Of a DNA stretch of 39,342 bases, positions 36,942 through 39,342 are shown piece by piece. Origin of the DNA: Companilactobacillus versmoldensis DSM 14857 = KCTC 3814 (GTDB taxonomy: Bacteria > Bacillota > Bacilli > Lactobacillales > Lactobacillaceae); assembly GCF_001434295.1 (NCBI RefSeq), contig NZ_AZFA01000019.1, positions 1 to 39,342 of the forward strand. Direction: 5' to 3'. Made by a program: the position numbers and the translations under genes. Each line of letters opens with the position of its first letter. Within the stretch, counting starts at the first letter, position 1. The notes beneath the pieces are model-generated. The model did no database searches. It was not told where the DNA came from and worked only from the letters and a program-made list of their open reading frames with translations.

Positions 36942-37940
36942 ATGTTGAAATTAGGAATTATTGGAACGAACTGGATCACGCAACAATTTGTTGAAGCTTC
37001 GGAGGAAACCAAGTCTTTTCAGTTGACCGAAGTTTATTCGAGAACCGAAGGGAAAGCCAAAGTATTTGCTGATAAATTCCAGGCTGACGACGTAACGCTG
37101 ACGACTGATCTAGAAACATTTTTCAGTAGTGAGAAGTTCAGTGTGGTTTATATTGCTTCTCCTAATAGTTTACATTTTAGTCAAGCTAAGTTGGCCATCG
37201 AGCATGGTAAAAATGTTATCGTTGAGAAACCTAGTACTTCAAATATTCATGAATTTGCCACTTTACAAGAGTTGGCCAAGGCTAAAGGTTGCTTTTTGTT
37301 AGAAGCTGCCCGCCATATTTATGAACCAATTTTCAAAAAGATTCAATCATATTTAGAAGAAAACAAGGACCAATTGAGTGGTGCTACTTTATCTTATATG
37401 AAATATTCAAGTCGTTATGATGATCATTTGGATGGTAAAGAACCTAATGTCTTCACAACTAAATTTTCTGGCGGTGCCTTGTATGATTTAGGTGTTTATA
37501 CAATTTATGATGCTGTTGTATTATTTGGTATACCTGAGAAAGTTGATTATCAAGCTGAAATTTTGTCTTCAGGAGTCGATGGTAGTGGTAGTTTGACGCT
37601 CAAATATCCTAATTTTGATGTTAACATTATCGTCGGAAAGACGAAGAATTCATTCATGCCTTCAGAAATTTATTTTGGCAAGAAAACTTTGCTATTGGAT
37701 AGTGGCGGTGACATTAATAGGTTGTCTGAAAGTGATGAGGATAAGCACCCTTCTGAGATCCCAACAACTAAGAGTGACAATCCGATGGACTCTGAAGCAA
37801 TTGAATTTGCACGGATCATCAATGAAAATGATCAAGATAAGTATGCGCAACTGTCAAGATATGCTAGAATTGTTAATCGCGTTCTAGAACACGCAAGGGC
37901 TTCAGCAGGAATTGTATTTGAAGCAGACAAGGATGAATAA
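36942..37940 (+). CDS. Gfo/Idh/MocA family oxidoreductase
   Basis: A 332-aa NAD(P)-dependent dehydrogenase. The N-terminal Rossmann fold shows LGIIGTNWITQQFVEA, the VYIASPNSLHF step and the VEKPSTSN motif, whose Lys takes part in catalysis in this family. The C-terminal beta-sheet domain contains GGALYDLGVYTIYDA. The substrate, usually a sugar, inositol or diol, cannot be told. GAGGTG precedes ATG 36942. The last codons overlap the ribosome site of the helicase gene, so the two are co-transcribed, an unusual pairing with no obvious shared pathway. Confidence 0.88.
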   Translation: MLKLGIIGTNWITQQFVEASEETKSFQLTEVYSRTEGKAKVFADKFQADDVTLTTDLETFFSSEKFSVVYIASPNSLHFSQAKLAIEHGKNVIVEKPSTSNIHEFATLQELAKAKGCFLLEAARHIYEPIFKKIQSYLEENKDQLSGATLSYMKYSSRYDDHLDGKEPNVFTTKFSGGALYDLGVYTIYDAVVLFGIPEKVDYQAEILSSGVDGSGSLTLKYPNFDVNIIVGKTKNSFMPSEIYFGKKTLLLDSGGDINRLSESDEDKHPSEIPTTKSDNPMDSEAIEFARIINENDQDKYAQLSRYARIVNRVLEHARASAGIVFEADKDE

Positions 37941-37941
37941 A

Positions 37942-39159
37942 TTGGAAATACCAAAACTTTTTCAAGATTATTTTAAAGAAAATAATTTTGAGCAAATGAC
38001 AAAGATTCAAGAATCAGTCTATCTGCCTTTTAAGGAAGGTAAGGATATCGTGGCCATGGCGCCTACTGGTTCAGGAAAAACATTGGGCTTTGTGATGCCA
38101 ATGATTGAAACATTGGTACCCAAAGATGGTCTCCAGATTTTGATACTGGAACCTTCACAAGAATTGGCGATTCAAGTTAGAACTGTCATTCAACCGTTAG
38201 CAAAAGCAGTTGGTTGTTCAGTACAGGCAGTCACCGGTGGAGCCAATCCTCAGCGACAATTGAAAAAATTAAAAGAAAAGCCTGAAATTTTAGTAGCAAC
38301 ATTAGGCCGGTTAAAAGAATTAACTGACTCACGCAAGGTAAAATTAGGCAATGTTCAAACTGTTATTGTCGATGAAGCCGATGAGATGTTGAATGAAACC
38401 AAATTAGACAGTGTGAGACAAACACTTGATTTAATGCCGGCGGATGTTCAAATGACCTTCTTTTCGGCAACTGGTAATGAGATTTTTAAAAATATGTCGA
38501 AGTGGTTTGGCAAAGATTTCTTATTGATCGACCAACGATATGACCGTTCTTATACTGCTGGCATCAAGCATTATTTCATCAATACTGGTAGTGATGGAAT
38601 GAAGAATACCTTGATCAGGGAAATGGCCCATAATAAAAAATTTCTCGGGATCGTTTTTTTCAATAATTCACGATCATTACATAAGATCATCAGTGATTTA
38701 GAACATTCAAAAACTAATTTTGTTGCTTTAGATAGTAAAATGTCTTCACAGCAAAGAAAAACAGCTTTGCAACTGTTCTCTTCCGGTAAAGTCAATCTGA
38801 TGTTGACAACCGATGTAGCTGCTAGAGGGATGGATATTGACGATGTCACAACGATAATCAATTACATGATCCCCCGCGATAATAGCGAGTACCTTCATCG
38901 AGCTGGACGGACTGGGCGAATGGGTAAATCAGGTGATGTGGTGACCTTTGGTAATAGCCACGATTTTCGTAACTTACAAACATTCAATGATTTAGAGATC
39001 AAAAAGGTCTTCTTAAATCATGACGGAACTTTTTCTGATAAGGCCACTTATCACAAGAATAAACAAAATTCCGCCAGCAAATCTAAACCAAGAAATAAAA
39101 AACGTTTACGTGATCAAAAGAATAAAGGTAAACGTCGCGTCAAAAAACCTTTACAATAG
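37942..39159 (+). CDS. DEAD-box RNA helicase
   Basis: A 405-aa helicase from TTG 37942, eight bases after AAGGA (37929-37933). The alternative ATG at 37933 lies on top of that site and would add three residues. Motifs are complete: the Q motif (F-E-Q-M-T-K-I-Q-E-S), Walker A APTGSGKT, GGANPQRQ, VDEADEML (DEAD), FSATG, and HRAGRTGRMG (VI). A basic tail of Lys/Arg/Asn-rich residues (about 375-405) likely binds RNA. Length and tail suggest the YfmL/CshB-like group, which acts in ribosome assembly or cold-stress RNA remodelling; assignment to one member is uncertain. Confidence 0.92.
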   Translation: MEIPKLFQDYFKENNFEQMTKIQESVYLPFKEGKDIVAMAPTGSGKTLGFVMPMIETLVPKDGLQILILEPSQELAIQVRTVIQPLAKAVGCSVQAVTGGANPQRQLKKLKEKPEILVATLGRLKELTDSRKVKLGNVQTVIVDEADEMLNETKLDSVRQTLDLMPADVQMTFFSATGNEIFKNMSKWFGKDFLLIDQRYDRSYTAGIKHYFINTGSDGMKNTLIREMAHNKKFLGIVFFNNSRSLHKIISDLEHSKTNFVALDSKMSSQQRKTALQLFSSGKVNLMLTTDVAARGMDIDDVTTIINYMIPRDNSEYLHRAGRTGRMGKSGDVVTFGNSHDFRNLQTFNDLEIKKVFLNHDGTFSDKATYHKNKQNSASKSKPRNKKRLRDQKNKGKRRVKKPLQ

Positions 39160-39194
39160 TTTTTATTGGTGGCACGATATTAGTGTTGCCTTTT

Positions 39195-39268
39195 GGTCCC
39201 TTGGCTCAGCAGGATAGAGCAACTGCCTCCTAAGCAGTAGGTCCCCGGTTCGATTCCGGGAGGGATCA
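39195..39268 (+). tRNA. tRNA-Arg (anticodon CCT)
   Basis: A 74-nt tRNA. The acceptor arms GGTCCCT and AGGGATC pair with one G-T, and the discriminator is A. The anticodon stem is ACTGC/GCAGT with loop CTCCTAA, anticodon CCT, reading AGG. The T arm is CCCGG-TTCGATT-CCGGG. CCA is not encoded. Confidence 0.95.
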
Positions 39269-39342
39269 TTAAGAATTACAGCAGTAATAGGATTAGTCAT
39301 TGTTAATGACAACTTAAAAAGAATGGCTCTAAGTCAAATCGT

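Overview
The window is a chromosomal segment of a low-GC Gram-positive lactic acid bacterium of the family Lactobacillaceae. It encodes an SLAP-type surface protein, a CamS lipoprotein next to pcrA-ligA and gatCAB, an RlmD-type methyltransferase without iron-sulfur cysteines, and many TTG/GTG starts behind strong Shine-Dalgarno sequences. The Companilactobacillus (alimentarius/farciminis) group is my best guess, but that is inference. I see no phage, CRISPR array, transposase or origin.

Layout. 1-3.6 kb: a secreted SLAP protein, then a TagA/WecG-type glycosyltransferase and a GT4 glycosyltransferase (divergent pair). 3.6-5.9 kb: pncB-nadE, a two-step NAD salvage operon with a TAATG overlap. 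6.0-10.6 kb: a PLP aminotransferase, a polytopic GT-C-like membrane protein overlapping a GtrB-type polyprenyl-phosphate glycosyltransferase, a small helical protein and an SprT-like protein, then tRNA-Leu. 10.8-15.8 kb: a small membrane protein, an AssT-family lipoprotein, rbsD-rbsK, a cold-shock gene with a long leader, and a membrane-anchored GH73 glucosaminidase. 15.9-18.9 kb: xpt, a degenerate purK-like gene and purB. 19.1-30.3 kb: the housekeeping run pcrA-ligA-camS-gatC-gatA-gatB-dagK-rlmD. 31.5-36.8 kb, minus strand: an ACT-domain protein with a DUF711 protein, a solo EIIC-like membrane protein coupled to a DUF915 alpha/beta hydrolase, and an APC permease. 36.9-39.3 kb: a Gfo/Idh/MocA oxidoreductase, a DEAD-box helicase and tRNA-Arg.

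The most unusual part is the 1.18-kb stretch without protein genes between rlmD and the DUF711 gene (30285-31463). It holds two copies, in opposite orientation, of a roughly 170-nt element that folds into a long stem capped by a three-way junction. The copies are about four-fifths identical, and many differences are paired so that the helices survive (I count eight compensated base pairs). Each copy lies in sense orientation just 3' of the neighbouring gene. Between them is a promoter-to-terminator unit of about 240 nt that looks like a structured non-coding RNA with alternative pairings and a possible pseudoknot, followed by two more strong hairpins. I cannot assign these to any family I know.

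Other points of interest: a PurK-like protein that has lost PurK signature residues, an EIIC-like protein that lacks the usual His and Glu, a cold-shock leader that can mask its own ribosome binding site, and a perfect 14-bp hairpin inside the sprT coding sequence.
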